In this document: positions 1-8,889 of the stretch, in pieces
Layout: each line of letters begins with the position of its first letter
How positions within the stretch are numbered: position 1 is the stretch's first letter
From: Acidobacteriota bacterium
GTDB taxonomy: Bacteria; Acidobacteriota; Terriglobia; Terriglobales; Acidobacteriaceae
Direction of reading: 5' to 3'
NCBI GenBank assembly: GCA_021780315.1
Contig: JAJXYY010000047.1
Coordinates: 248,001 to 312,000, forward strand
Length of the DNA stretch: 64,000 nucleotides
Translations under genes and position numbers: made by a program
The notes under the pieces: generated by a model
What the model saw: the letters and a program-made list of their open reading frames with translations, nothing else
Database searches by the model: none
Told to the model about the DNA's origin: nothing

Positions 1-59
1 GCAAATCGTTCGCCACCAGCATACCGTCATCAGCCCACATCAGGCACCACCACTAAACC

Positions 60-3000
60 TCAGCTACACCCAACCGCGGTCCACACCCCTGCCGCCGTCC
101 CACTCGCCCCGCTCACACTCAAATCCACAAAGCTCCCGGCGCCCACCGCCACACTGCCCGTCACCGCACACGAACCATTGCTCGCCGCCACACACGCCAA
201 CGCCGTATCCACCATCGCTCCCGCTGTCCCCTGCCGCAACGTCACCGTCACCGCATTCGTCTGCTGCGAATACACCGTCAACGTCGTCGCCGTACACGCC
301 GTCGGAACCCACGTCAGCACCATCGCCCCCTCGCTCGCACTCGCATTCGGATTATTCACCGAGTAGTAGCTGTAGTTGAACGAAACCGCATGGTACATCG
401 ACAAAAACGCACTGCCAGCCGCACTCCCGCCACCCGAACCGTTCGTTCCCGCCGCGCCCTGCGGCAAGGTAAAGTTCAGCACCGCCGCACTCGCCGTCCC
501 TGAGTTCGTTACCGTCGCCTGCGTCCCCGCCAGTCCCGTCGTCACCGTCCCAACGCTCACCGTCGCCGCCGCGCCCACCGGTCCCGAAGCCCCTGCACCA
601 CCCTGCGCCGCCAGCACCCCCCAGGCCGCCGGATACAGGTCAGGCTCTAACCCCGTTCCCCCTGCCGTCGCCACATAGCTCGTCCCGCCAAACACCACCG
701 CATCGCCCACCCCATATCCCGTACTCCCCACCCACGCCCCGCGATACACCAACCCTGCCGTGCCCGTAGCGCCAACCGGCCCCGCAGGCCCTACGGAACC
801 CGCAGGCCCCACTGGCCCCATCGCTCCCGCAGGCCCAATCGCTCCCGCAGCACCCGCAGCACCCGCCACTGCCAGCACTCCCCAGAAACCCGGACTCACT
901 CCCGGCGTATTCCCCGCATTCGATCCAGCCAGCGAGATATAACTCGCTCCCTGGTACGTCACCCCATCATTCAATCCGTAGTTCACCCCCGCCGCATACA
1001 CCCCGCGGTACACCAACCCCACCGCCCCCGTCGCACCCACTGGCCCCGCAGCACCCACCGGCCCCGCAGCACCCACACCCCCTGTCGCACCCGCTGGCCC
1101 CACCGCGCCCGTAGCTCCCGCTGGCCCCGCAACCCCCGCTGGCCCCGCAAAACCCGTAGGCCCCTGCAACCCCGTCGCCCCAACAGCACCCGCAGGGCCC
1201 ACAGCACCCGCCTGCGCCAAAACGCTCCAATACACTGGACTCACATCCGGCTGCCGTCCCACATTGCCCACCAGTGCGATATAGCTCGATCCTCCATACC
1301 CCACCGCATCACCCACCCCATACGTCGACCCCACCAGCCACCCACCCACAAAATGCACCGGAGGCCCTTGCGGTCCCGCCGCCCCCGCAGCACCAGCCAC
1401 TCCCGCAGGCCCCGCTGGCCCCACAACACCCGTAGCTCCGCTCGGCCCCGCCGGCCCCCGCGCCGCCAGCACCGCCCACTGCACCGGACTCAGGTCAGGT
1501 GCATTCCCCACATTCCCCGCCACCAACGAAACATACGTCGACCCCAGGTAGCTCACCGCATCATGCAACCCATAGTTCGTCCCCGCAACATAGCTCCCCA
1601 GATAATTCGCCACCGCTGGCCCCTGAGGCCCCGTCGCCCCGGGCGCTCCCACCGCTCCCGCTGGCCCCTGTGGTCCAGCCACTCCTGCCAACCCTGCCGG
1701 ACCAGTCGCTCCCGCCGCTCCCGTTGCCCCCACCCCACCCGCCGCCGCAAATAAACTCCACTGCCCCGGACTCAGATCCGGTGTATTCCCATGGTTTCCC
1801 GCCACCAGCGAAACGTACCCAGACCCACCATACAAAACACCATCTCCTGCACCATAATTGACCACCGCTGAGTACGCCCCCTGGAACGCCAATCCCACCG
1901 GCCCCTGCACTCCCTGCGGCCCCATCGGGCCCGAAAGCCCCTGCGCTCCCGGCGCTCCTGTCAACCCCTGCGCACCCGCCTGGCCTGCAATTCCCTGCAA
2001 TCCCTGGGGTCCCTGCGCCCCCGGCGGACCCACCGATCCCGGCAGACCCTGCACCCCCGCCACGCCTTGCTGTCCCGTCGCTCCCACCGGCCCCACCGGC
2101 CCCTGCGGCGACAACACCCCCCACGCTAAAGGACTGAAAGAAGGCGTGTTGCCAGCATTCCCCGCCTGCAGCGACGTATAACTCGTCCCCAGCCAAAGCA
2201 CCACATCCCCCAGCCCATAGTTCACCACCGAAGAATATCCCCCCCGGTACACCATCCCCGGAAGCCCCTGCACCCCCGCCGGCCCCACCGGCCCCGCTGG
2301 CCCAGCAGCACCAGCTAATCCCTGCGGCCCCACCGCTCCCGTCGCGCCCACCGGCCCCGCAACTCCCACCCCCGCCTGCGCCAACAAACCCCAAGCCAGC
2401 GGACTCTGTCCCGGCAAATTCCCCACATTCCCAGCCTCTAGCGACGTATAGCTCGACCCCAGATACACCACCACATCCCCCGCCGCATAGCTCACTCCAG
2501 CCGCATAACTCCCCTGATAGCTACCAAGCACCCCACCCACCGCACTCCCCGCAGGCCCCATAGGCCCAATCGGCCCCTGCACGCCAGCGTCCCCCTTAGG
2601 CCCCACCGGACCAGCAGCACCAGCAGGCCCAGCAGGCCCAGCGACACCATTAGCCCCCGCAGGCCCAGCAGGCCCCATAGGCCCTGTATTCACCAGCGAG
2701 ATCTCCAGCGTCGCCGCATGACTCGTCAGGTCATTCTCCTTGCTATCGAACTGGACCGCAGCACTCCCCGCCGTGAGCGCCAGCCCACTATTCGTCCCCG
2801 GAGCAGTCAACCATCCCTGCACCTGCGCCGTCACATCTACCGTCAAAAAGCTCCCCGCCTGCGTAACCGAAAACACCTGCACCGCACTCCCCAACACTGG
2901 CAGCGTCGCATACGTCACGCTATACTCGCCCCACGCCGACCCCACCGGCTGCACACTCACCAGCCCCGCCGTATCTACCCGGTTGCAATACACCCGCAGC

Positions 3001-3290
3001 ACCGCCCGCGATACCTGCGCAGCCGTCGTCCCCGTCGGCAAAACCCCCAGGTCAAACTGCAGCAGCGTCGTATATCCGCCGCCCACATACAGATTCGAGA
3101 TCGCGCCACTATTGACCGCAGGCAACGCCTGATTTACATGCGCGTCCGCCACCAGCATCGCCTCTACCGCGAACGCAGGCGCACAAACTCCAATCAGCAG
3201 CGCCGCCAGCCATCGCGGCCAAACCCGTCGTACCAGACCCATCCAATCCCTCTTAGAGATAAGGCTCTGGGCCTGCGCCATCCTCTGCAA
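60..3290 (-). CDS. Collagen-like surface protein with DNRLRE domain and seven CBM5/12-like modules
   Basis: A 1,076-residue secreted or surface protein. Residues 1-41 form a signal peptide ending in PAFA. Residues about 43-200 look like a DNRLRE/CBM96-type beta-sandwich ([18 protein letters not shown]). From about 202 to 930, Gly-X-Y collagen-type runs (GPAGPAG, GPQGP) alternate with seven modules of about 50 residues sharing Y..GD.V.Y.G.SY, then GN.G..P, then SP..W. This spacing resembles CBM5/12 chitin-binding modules. The last ~125 residues are a Ser/Thr-rich beta-type domain with four Cys. It is a single gene with no operon partner visible. A role in adhesion or polysaccharide binding is inference; the binding target is unknown. 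Confidence 0.85.
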   Translation of the reverse strand: MQRMAQAQSLISKRDWMGLVRRVWPRWLAALLIGVCAPAFAVEAMLVADAHVNQALPAVNSGAISNLYVGGGYTTLLQFDLGVLPTGTTAAQVSRAVLRVYCNRVDTAGLVSVQPVGSAWGEYSVTYATLPVLGSAVQVFSVTQAGSFLTVDVTAQVQGWLTAPGTNSGLALTAGSAAVQFDSKENDLTSHAATLEISLVNTGPMGPAGPAGANGVAGPAGPAGAAGPVGPKGDAGVQGPIGPMGPAGSAVGGVLGSYQGSYAAGVSYAAGDVVVYLGSSYTSLEAGNVGNLPGQSPLAWGLLAQAGVGVAGPVGATGAVGPQGLAGAAGPAGPVGPAGVQGLPGMVYRGGYSSVVNYGLGDVVLWLGTSYTSLQAGNAGNTPSFSPLAWGVLSPQGPVGPVGATGQQGVAGVQGLPGSVGPPGAQGPQGLQGIAGQAGAQGLTGAPGAQGLSGPMGPQGVQGPVGLAFQGAYSAVVNYGAGDGVLYGGSGYVSLVAGNHGNTPDLSPGQWSLFAAAGGVGATGAAGATGPAGLAGVAGPQGPAGAVGAPGATGPQGPAVANYLGSYVAGTNYGLHDAVSYLGSTYVSLVAGNVGNAPDLSPVQWAVLAARGPAGPSGATGVVGPAGPAGVAGAAGAAGPQGPPVHFVGGWLVGSTYGVGDAVGYGGSSYIALVGNVGRQPDVSPVYWSVLAQAGAVGPAGAVGATGLQGPTGFAGPAGVAGPAGATGAVGPAGATGGVGAAGPVGAAGPVGATGAVGLVYRGVYAAGVNYGLNDGVTYQGASYISLAGSNAGNTPGVSPGFWGVLAVAGAAGAAGAIGPAGAMGPVGPAGSVGPAGPVGATGTAGLVYRGAWVGSTGYGVGDAVVFGGTSYVATAGGTGLEPDLYPAAWGVLAAQGGAGASGPVGAAATVSVGTVTTGLAGTQATVTNSGTASAAVLNFTLPQGAAGTNGSGGGSAAGSAFLSMYHAVSFNYSYYSVNNPNASASEGAMVLTWVPTACTATTLTVYSQQTNAVTVTLRQGTAGAMVDTALACVAASNGSCAVTGSVAVGAGSFVDLSVSGASGTAAGVWTAVGCS

Positions 3291-3401
3291 CAGCGCAGAC
3301 CCGGCCCATCTCTCAACGATCCATACTCAGCGGTGCACGTCGCGCCCACCACAACTCCGGCAAGGCGTTCATTTTAGGAATCAGAAACTGGGAGCCCTTT
3401 C

Positions 3402-3416
3402 GTTTTAGGCTAAAAC
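3402..3416. promoter_or_regulatory. Perfect palindrome upstream of the collagen-like gene
   Basis: GTTTTAG, one base, CTAAAAC: a perfect 7+1+7 inverted repeat 112 bases upstream of the collagen-like gene start, in the divergent space shared with pgm. A related half site (ATTTTAGG) lies about 30 bases away at 3371. The symmetry suggests an operator, but no regulator is identified. The rest of 3291-3561 shows no gene. Confidence 0.35.
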
Positions 3417-3561
3417 CGCCGTCAACACAAGCTCTTAATTAAATCTCTACGCCCCTGCCACCCACTAATCCAATCTGCAACCCACTCGCCATTCCCTCCC
3501 ACAACCCCCATGACCTATAGTGCAAATGTCGATAGTTATTTCATCTCAGGACATCACATCC

Positions 3562-5199
3562 ATGACCACCAACGCCCCCGGCCAACATCCCGCACTCGAC
3601 ACCCTCGTCAACATCCCCCGCCTCATCACCGCCTACTACTCCCTCCACCCTGACGCAGCCATCCCCGCCCAGCGCGTCGCCTTCGGAACCTCCGGACACC
3701 GCGGCAACGCCTTCAACGCCTCCTTCAACGACGACCACATCGCCGCCATCACCCAGGCCATCTGCGACTACCGCCGCCAGGAGTCCATCACCGGCCCCCT
3801 CTTCCTCGCCGCCGACACCCACGCCCTCTCCGAGCCAGCCTTCACCACCGCCCTCGAAGTCCTCGCCGCCAACCACATCGAGACCTTCGTCGACGATCAA
3901 CTCGCCTACACCCCCACCCCAGCCCTCTCACACGCCATCCTCACCTACAACCGAGGCCGCAAGATCAACCTCGCCGACGGCATCGTCATCACTCCATCCC
4001 ACAATCCCCCCGAGGACGGCGGATTCAAGTACAACCCACCCAACGGCGGACCCGCCGACACCACCGCCACCAAGTGGATCGAGAACCGCGCCAACGACCT
4101 TATCGCCGCCAGCCTCTCCGGCGTCCAGCGCATCCTCTACAGCAAAGCACTCAACGCAGCCACCACCCACCGCCACGACTACATCACCGCCTACGTCAAC
4201 GACCTCGGCAGCGTCATCGACTTCGACGTCCTCACTGGAACCACCCTCCAACTCGCCGTCGATCCCCTCGGCGGAGCCGGCGTCCACTACTGGCCCCGCA
4301 TCGCCGATAAGTATCAACTGCCGTTACAAATCCTCAACCCCAACGTCGACCCCACCTTCCGCTTCATGACCTGCGACTGGGACGGACGCGTCCGCATGGA
4401 CTGCTCCAGCCCCTTCGCCATGGCCTCCATGATCGCCAATAAGGATAAATTCGACGTAGCCTTCGCCGCCGACACCGACCACGACCGCCACGGCATCGTC
4501 ACCCGCTCCACCGGCCTGCTCAACCCCAACCACTACCTCAGCGTCTGCATCCAGTACCTCTTCACCCACCGCCCCGGCTGGTCCGCCAGCATCGGCATCG
4601 GCAAAACCCTCGTCTCCTCCAGCATCATCGACCGCGTAGCCAAAGGCCTCAACCGCCCCATGATGGAAGTCCCCGTAGGCTTCAAGTGGTTCGTCGACGG
4701 CCTCATCGACGGCACCCTCGGCTTCGTCGGCGAAGAGTCCGCCGGCGCCACCTTCCTCCGCCGCAACGGCCAGGTCTGGACCACCGACAAAGACGGCCTC
4801 ATCCCCGGCCTCCTCGCCGCCGAGATGACCGCCCGCACCGGCAAAGACCCCGGCCAGCTCTACGCCGACCTCACCGCACAATACGGCAGCCCCACCTACC
4901 AGCGCATCGACGCCGCAGCCACCAAGGACCAGAAAGCCAAACTCGCCAAACTCTCCCCCTCGCAAGTCACCGCCAAACAACTCGCCGGCGAACCCATCAC
5001 CTCCATCCTCACCGAAGCCCCCGGCAACCACGCCAGCATCGGCGGCCTCAAGGTCACCACAGAAAATGGCTGGTTCGCCGCCCGCCCCTCCGGCACCGAA
5101 GACGTCTACAAAATCTACGCCGAATCCTTCCGCGGCCCCGACCACCTAAAACAAATCCAAACCGAAGCCCAACAACTAGTTACCACCGCCATCGCCTAA
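3562..5199 (+). CDS. pgm: Phosphoglucomutase, alpha-D-glucose phosphate specific
   Basis: Interconverts glucose-1-phosphate and glucose-6-phosphate in the cytosol, linking glycolysis with glycogen and sugar-nucleotide synthesis. Visible motifs are the FGTSGHRG phosphate-binding loop (about residue 42), the phosphoserine loop TPSHNPP (Ser near 145), the metal loop DTDHDR (near 304), GEESAGA, and the C-terminal phosphate loop RPSGTED. The 545-residue length and the Ser and Asp positions match the E. coli Pgm type when the ATG at 3562 is used. That start also has an AGGA about 11 bases upstream. In-frame GTG at 3520 and ATG at 3526 exist, but they sit on a TATAGT box that is more likely promoter. 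Codons are extremely C-ending, as is usual for plus-strand genes in this half of the window. Confidence 0.96.
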   Translation: MTTNAPGQHPALDTLVNIPRLITAYYSLHPDAAIPAQRVAFGTSGHRGNAFNASFNDDHIAAITQAICDYRRQESITGPLFLAADTHALSEPAFTTALEVLAANHIETFVDDQLAYTPTPALSHAILTYNRGRKINLADGIVITPSHNPPEDGGFKYNPPNGGPADTTATKWIENRANDLIAASLSGVQRILYSKALNAATTHRHDYITAYVNDLGSVIDFDVLTGTTLQLAVDPLGGAGVHYWPRIADKYQLPLQILNPNVDPTFRFMTCDWDGRVRMDCSSPFAMASMIANKDKFDVAFAADTDHDRHGIVTRSTGLLNPNHYLSVCIQYLFTHRPGWSASIGIGKTLVSSSIIDRVAKGLNRPMMEVPVGFKWFVDGLIDGTLGFVGEESAGATFLRRNGQVWTTDKDGLIPGLLAAEMTARTGKDPGQLYADLTAQYGSPTYQRIDAAATKDQKAKLAKLSPSQVTAKQLAGEPITSILTEAPGNHASIGGLKVTTENGWFAARPSGTEDVYKIYAESFRGPDHLKQIQTEAQQLVTTAIA

Positions 5200-5209
5200 A
5201 CCAAATCCC

Positions 5210-5365
5210 ATGCCAAACCGGGGTACCCATCCTGGTGCCCCATGTCAGACGGCCTCATGTCTGAGGTGGGGTTACTCCCTCCCCACCTCAACTCCAATAC
5301 CCCCACAAAACCGGGTGCCCCATCTTCGGCGCAGTTTCATCGCGCCTAAGGTGGGCATTCGCGAA
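5210..5365. repeat. Two diverged copies of an acidobacterial-type intergenic repeat
   Basis: Two adjacent imperfect copies share an initial CCGGG(G)T..CCCAT block and a closing block built on AGGTGGG. The first copy has an internal inverted repeat, ATGTCAGAC against GTCTGAGGT-like sequence. The second carries GGTGCCCCATCTTCGGC, then CGCCTAAGGTGGG, then CATTCGCGAAGCGAA with a TTCGCGAA palindrome. They lie between pgm and the next gene, which starts 48 bases later. Similar GGTGCCCCAT elements are common between genes in Terriglobia (recalled, not searched). Confidence 0.6.
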
Positions 5366-5412
5366 GCGAACCACTACCGCCAGACTCCTCACAGCTGTCG
5401 TAGGATAGGCCC

Positions 5413-6288
5413 ATGTTCGCCGCTCTCGCTCTCGCCACATCTCTCGCCACACTTTCATGCCCCCCCGGAGACGCGGCTCGCACTGCAATGCTGCCGCTAG
5501 CCATCCAGAACAAACTCCTCGCACACAAAATCGCACCCGACGACTTTGAACTCGATGCACCCGCTGATGTCGGACGCGATATCGTCATGCTCCGCAAAAC
5601 CCTCGATACGGCGACACAAGCCTTCTTTCGCTGCGAAGCCGGAAACGACTCCGACCCCGAATCCCTCCAAACACGACTTGCTGCTTTCCTGCACGCTGAT
5701 GAATCTAAACGCAACGAAAACGGCACAGCGCTGGACGGAGTCTACGGTGCAAATCTCAACATCAAGTTAACACCCGCCAGAGGCCTTCCAAACTCGATCT
5801 TTGTAGTGCTCAACTTCAGCATCGAATGTGGAGACGACAACGTTCTCCTCCTCTTTACCAAAGAGACGGATCAATGGAGTAAACGCCTGCATTGGTACAG
5901 TAACGAATACACCAAACCGTCTGATGCCTTTGGGGACCTTTACGTATACTCTGCTGTTCCCGGTCAAGACGGCGCTCCTCTCGTCGCAATTGCACACGGT
6001 CATCCATGGTGTACCTCTCGGTGGAGTGGCTTCAACATCGACTTGCTCCGCCCGGCCACCAAGCTGACCTCGCAAGTCATACTCGGTCACTTCTCCACCG
6101 GCTACGACCGAAACTCTGACCAGACTCAAAGGATCAAACCGACTGCGAATGGTTTTACATTCAAGTTTTGGACAAACGAGGCGGTTCCAGACAACGATCC
6201 TACTCAGATGAGCGGGCCTCTCACTCTTAGATTTCGAACGACAGCAAACACTCTTGAATGCGTCTCGCGGGGCTGTCCAAAGAAATGA
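5413..6288 (+). CDS. Putative secreted hypothetical protein
   Basis: A 291-residue protein of unknown function. The N-terminus (MFAALALATSLATLSC) is a short hydrophobic stretch compatible with a signal peptide, possibly a lipoprotein because Cys follows at 16. The body is mixed alpha/beta with paired Cys (EC near 139, WC near 204, EC..GC near the end). No catalytic motif or known domain was recognised. Codon use is less GC-extreme than neighbouring pgm (many aaa, aac, gat), which could mean recent acquisition or weak selection. It lies upstream of the toxin-antitoxin pair but is separated from it by about 130 bases. The start is the only ATG near the beginning of the frame. Confidence 0.6.
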   Translation: MFAALALATSLATLSCPPGDAARTAMLPLAIQNKLLAHKIAPDDFELDAPADVGRDIVMLRKTLDTATQAFFRCEAGNDSDPESLQTRLAAFLHADESKRNENGTALDGVYGANLNIKLTPARGLPNSIFVVLNFSIECGDDNVLLLFTKETDQWSKRLHWYSNEYTKPSDAFGDLYVYSAVPGQDGAPLVAIAHGHPWCTSRWSGFNIDLLRPATKLTSQVILGHFSTGYDRNSDQTQRIKPTANGFTFKFWTNEAVPDNDPTQMSGPLTLRFRTTANTLECVSRGCPKK

Positions 6289-6417
6289 TAGTCACCATCT
6301 CTTACTCGCCAGGCGGCCCAACAATCACTCCAGCCAAGAGCGATTACGGGTGGAACACTCCAAAATTTGGAACTCAAAAACGCTCCTCACGCTAAAATCT
6401 AAACAGAGGTGCCCACC

Positions 6418-6666
6418 ATGCAATACACCACAGGACGTGACACCGAACCCAAGCTCGTAGCCCTCCTCGACGCTGCTCAGGACGAGCCCGTCTTCATCGA
6501 GCGCGGCCAACAGCAAGTTGCGGTCCTCCTCTCAGCGCGTGAATACGACCGCCTCCGAGGCTCAGCCACCCGCGAGTTCCTCGACTTCTGCGACACCATC
6601 GCCGACAAAGCCGCGGCAAAAGGTCTGACCGAGGCCAAGCTCGAAGAACTTCTCCGCAATGCCTGA
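6418..6666 (+). CDS. Phd/YefM-type antitoxin
   Basis: An 82-residue antitoxin of the Phd/YefM type. The N-terminal half (LVALLDAAQDEPVFIERGQQQVAVLLSAREYDRL) has the family's DNA-binding layout: short helix, PVFI-type strand, then the V.LLS..EY.RL helix. The C-terminal part (RLRGSATREFLDFCDTIADKAAAKGLTEAKLEELLRN) is helical and would wrap the toxin. The ATG at 6418 is preferred over the in-frame GTG at 6409 because AGAGG lies 8 bases upstream. Its stop overlaps the next gene start by 8 bases, the standard translational coupling of such pairs. By family precedent it should autoregulate its own promoter together with the toxin. Confidence 0.85.
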   Translation: MQYTTGRDTEPKLVALLDAAQDEPVFIERGQQQVAVLLSAREYDRLRGSATREFLDFCDTIADKAAAKGLTEAKLEELLRNA

Positions 6667-7087
6667 GATCCCCACCCGCTTCGTCGCGGACACAAATCTA
6701 ATCGTCAGCAGACTTCTCTTTCGCAACTCTCTGCCTGGGACAGCCTTCGAGAGTGCCCTCCACAGTTCGCAACTCATTGTCTGTACTGACACTCTCTCCG
6801 AACTGGAAGAAGTGCTATCCCGCCCAAAGTTCAACTTGTACCTTTCTCAAAAAGATCGCCTGATTTATTTTCACTATCTGCGGAAAGCAGCTCATTTCGT
6901 TGAGTCGGTTGCTCCAATCACCGCCTGTCGCGATCCCAAAGACGATAAATTTCTGGCTCTCGCTGCAACAGGGCAGGCAAACATGATCCTCACTGGCGAC
7001 CAGGATCTCCTCACCATGCATCCGTTTCGCGGCATCTCCATCCTGAGCCCGCGACAATACCTCGATCAACGGAAGCAAATTACATAG
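6659..7087 (+). CDS. PIN-domain toxin (COG1569-like RNase)
   Basis: A 142-residue PIN-domain protein, the toxin partner of the upstream antitoxin. PIN toxins are Mg-dependent ribonucleases. The acidic cluster is present: Asp in VADTNL near residue 10, Glu in LSELEEVL near 48-51, Asp pair in RDPKDDKFL near 91-95, and Asp in TGDQDLL near 113. The length and the phrases NLIVSRLLF and ILTGDQDLL fit the putative PIN toxin subfamily next to short Phd antitoxins, rather than VapC proper. The coding start lies inside the antitoxin gene (8-base overlap). The RNA target is unknown. Confidence 0.86.
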   Translation: MPEIPTRFVADTNLIVSRLLFRNSLPGTAFESALHSSQLIVCTDTLSELEEVLSRPKFNLYLSQKDRLIYFHYLRKAAHFVESVAPITACRDPKDDKFLALAATGQANMILTGDQDLLTMHPFRGISILSPRQYLDQRKQIT

Positions 7088-7124
7088 CGCCATTTTGCCT
7101 CCCTCCCTATGGCATATAGTCCCC

Positions 7125-7316
7125 ATGGCCACCCCCGCCAAATCGCTCCCCACCAACCCCTCCTCACCGCCCTCCACTTCAATCTGTAGAGCGTCGAGTC
7201 CGGCGTCCCCCCTCACCACCGTGTCCTCCTTCACCGAGACCTCCGGCATGCCCCTCAAAGACCTCTACGACATCGTCATCCCCGCCCTCGCCCGCGTCCC
7301 CCACCACCCCGCGTTA
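7125..7316 (+). pseudogene. Decayed MbcA/ParS/Xre-type antitoxin fragment
   Basis: The frame starting at the ATG at 7125 reads sensibly only at 7216-7290, where SSFTETSGMPLKDLYDIVIPA matches the core phrase of Xre/MbcA/ParS antitoxins that partner RES toxins. Removing one C from the C6 run at about 7207-7212 joins it to VESGVP in the adjacent frame. That upstream frame carries a TAG at about 7186. After IPA the usual RTLKHR block is missing and LARV, which normally lies further on, follows directly. Together this suggests a relic with a stop, a frameshift and an internal deletion. No RES toxin is present. An assembly error could explain the frameshift but not the deletion. Confidence 0.42.
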
Positions 7317-7319
7317 AGC

Positions 7320-7348
7320 AAAAGCCGAGGCTCCACCCCGCCTCGGCC
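7320..7348 (-). terminator. Rho-independent terminator of hpf
   Basis: Read on the minus strand, GCCGAGGC, an 8-base loop and GCCTCGGC are followed by TTTTT. It begins 10 bases after the hpf stop codon, so it fits as that gene's terminator. Confidence 0.75.
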
Positions 7349-7358
7349 TCACTGACTT

Positions 7359-7730
7359 CTACCCGTCCAACCCCTCTAATGCGCCGTCCACCACGTACCG
7401 CACGCTGTCCCCTGCTCGCCGATCAGCCATCCGCCCAAACGAGTTTTCCAGCAACCGCTTCATCTTCCCCGCCGCAACCGTCACCGCCTGGTGCATGTCG
7501 GCTGCCCCACAACTCACCGACATCGGAGGATGCCCCGCAGGCCGTGCCTCCATCAAACAGCGCTTGTCCGTCGCGCAACCCTTTTGACCATCCACATCGC
7601 TCAAGTGAACCTTTACACGCGTAAGCTGAGAGCCAAACCGGCTCAAAGAATGATGGATATTGGTCTCAATGTACTTCGCAAGATGAGCATTGACGTCAAC
7701 GTGCTTGTCACTATTGATCTGAATCATCAT
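7359..7730 (-). CDS. Short ribosome hibernation-promoting factor (HPF/RaiA family)
   Basis: A 123-residue HPF/RaiA-family protein. Family members bind the small ribosomal subunit in stationary phase and silence or protect ribosomes. The N-terminal half (INSDKHVDVNAHLAKYIETNIHHSLSRF) and the strand TRVKVHLSDV fit the beta-alpha-beta-beta-beta-alpha fold. The usual K/R-rich helix is present as AAGKMKRLLENSFGRMADRR. A Cys-containing loop (QKGCATDKRCLMEARPAG) replaces the plain loop of many homologues. The protein lacks the long C-terminal dimerisation domain, so it is a short-type member. GGAG lies 9 bases before the ATG at 7730. Confidence 0.82.
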   Translation of the reverse strand: MMIQINSDKHVDVNAHLAKYIETNIHHSLSRFGSQLTRVKVHLSDVDGQKGCATDKRCLMEARPAGHPPMSVSCGAADMHQAVTVAAGKMKRLLENSFGRMADRRAGDSVRYVVDGALEGLDG

Positions 7731-7881
7731 CGTTCGTTTCTCCTTGGGTCGCTGCTTTGTTGAACCAAGTCGTCACGCCTTCGCTGGACCAGGCCCAACA
7801 AGTGTTAGACGCGAGACTACTCCAAATATCAATATCCCGCATCACCCAACACGCCGGGTCTCAAAGCCATCCCAACAGCCA

Positions 7882-8670
7882 TCACAAGCTTTTGCTTCCA
7901 CCCGCCAACACATACGGCCTCAACTCCGCACGAGCCTTCACTAAACTCTCCGCCACCATCCGCCCAAACACCGCCTGCCCCTTCGCATTCAAATGCGTCC
8001 GATCCAGCTTGGGCGTCGCCGCATTCTCCGCCTTCGCATCCGGATACGTCACCGCATCGAACCCATCCGCCTCCTCCTGTGTCATCCCATCCAGCAGCTT
8101 GGTCGACATCGCATTCAGATCAATTACCGTTACATTCTCTTCCATACCAACCCGCCGCGCCGCATCCGCATACTCGTTCAAATCCTCCACCACCTTGCCA
8201 TCCCGGTACGTCCGCCGCGAAAGCGAAGTCACCAGCACCGGTACCGCCCCGATCGCCCGCACATCCCTGATATACCGCCGCAGGTACTCCGCATAGGTCG
8301 TCTCCGGATCGGTATGCCGCGCCGCATCCGGCTTCTGATCGTTATGCCCAAACTGGATCAGGTAGTAGTCCCCCTTATCCGCCAGCGCCTTCGCCCACGC
8401 CCCCTCATCGATAAAGCTCTTAGTGCTACGCCCATTCAACGCTTCATTCACACAAGTAACGTTAGCAGTTACAATATCGCAGAATCCCTTCCCCCATCCC
8501 CCGCCCGCATTCACCGTGGAGTCCCCCACCAGCACAATCTTCACCGGCACACCCTCCCTCACCCGCGCCCGTCTGGCATCACCCAAACTGGTCTGACCCC
8601 ATCCAGCCCCAACGACCAACATCAAGAAACACACCGCCACCATACTGATCCCAGCATTCGTCTTTTGCAT
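7882..8670 (-). CDS. SGNH/GDSL hydrolase, rhamnogalacturonan acetylesterase-like
   Basis: A 262-residue secreted esterase. The signal peptide is residues 1-27 (MQKTNAGIS..MLVVGAGWGQ). The SGNH blocks are visible: GDST with the nucleophile Ser, the Gly region GGGWGKGF, FGHND with the oxyanion Asn, and a C-terminal D..H in LDRTHLNAKG. This order and the NGRSTKSF phrase are characteristic of rhamnogalacturonan acetylesterases (CE12), which deacetylate pectin. The start at 8670 is chosen because AGGAG sits about 5 bases upstream and the signal peptide begins there; the frame remains open to 8760. It is monocistronic, divergent from pckG. The exact substrate is inference. Confidence 0.88.
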   Translation of the reverse strand: MQKTNAGISMVAVCFLMLVVGAGWGQTSLGDARRARVREGVPVKIVLVGDSTVNAGGGWGKGFCDIVTANVTCVNEALNGRSTKSFIDEGAWAKALADKGDYYLIQFGHNDQKPDAARHTDPETTYAEYLRRYIRDVRAIGAVPVLVTSLSRRTYRDGKVVEDLNEYADAARRVGMEENVTVIDLNAMSTKLLDGMTQEEADGFDAVTYPDAKAENAATPKLDRTHLNAKGQAVFGRMVAESLVKARAELRPYVLAGGSKSL

Positions 8671-8889
8671 TGGTTCTCCTCGCCAAAAGCTTACTGCGTC
8701 CAGTCCATCCTTGGCACCTTTTGGTCGAACCAGTCTCAATAGCCAACTCCTGCAACACATTAAGCCTGAAACGCAACCTCATAAAACATAGCGACCAGCT
8801 CGTTCGATAAGCGCACGAGTGTGCGATTTTGTGTTGACACATCCATCCCTCCTCGCGAAACATTGACCCCCATAGAGGAAACCCTATCC

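Noticed and set aside
490..2690. Repetitive DNA that could be mistaken for a CRISPR array
   Set aside because: The repeats are in frame with Gly-X-Y coding and the ~50-residue modules. There are no identical direct repeats with unique spacers and no cas genes.
3520..3561. An extended N-terminus for phosphoglucomutase starting at the GTG at 3520
   Set aside because: The 14 additional residues do not fit the family, the region contains a TATAGT promoter-like box, and motif positions agree with family numbering only from the ATG at 3562.
7095..7355. An 86-residue intact gene downstream of the PIN toxin
   Set aside because: Only a short internal stretch looks like protein. The frame runs through a terminator of the opposite gene, and the residues around the matching phrase are in another frame. 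It is listed as a pseudogene instead.
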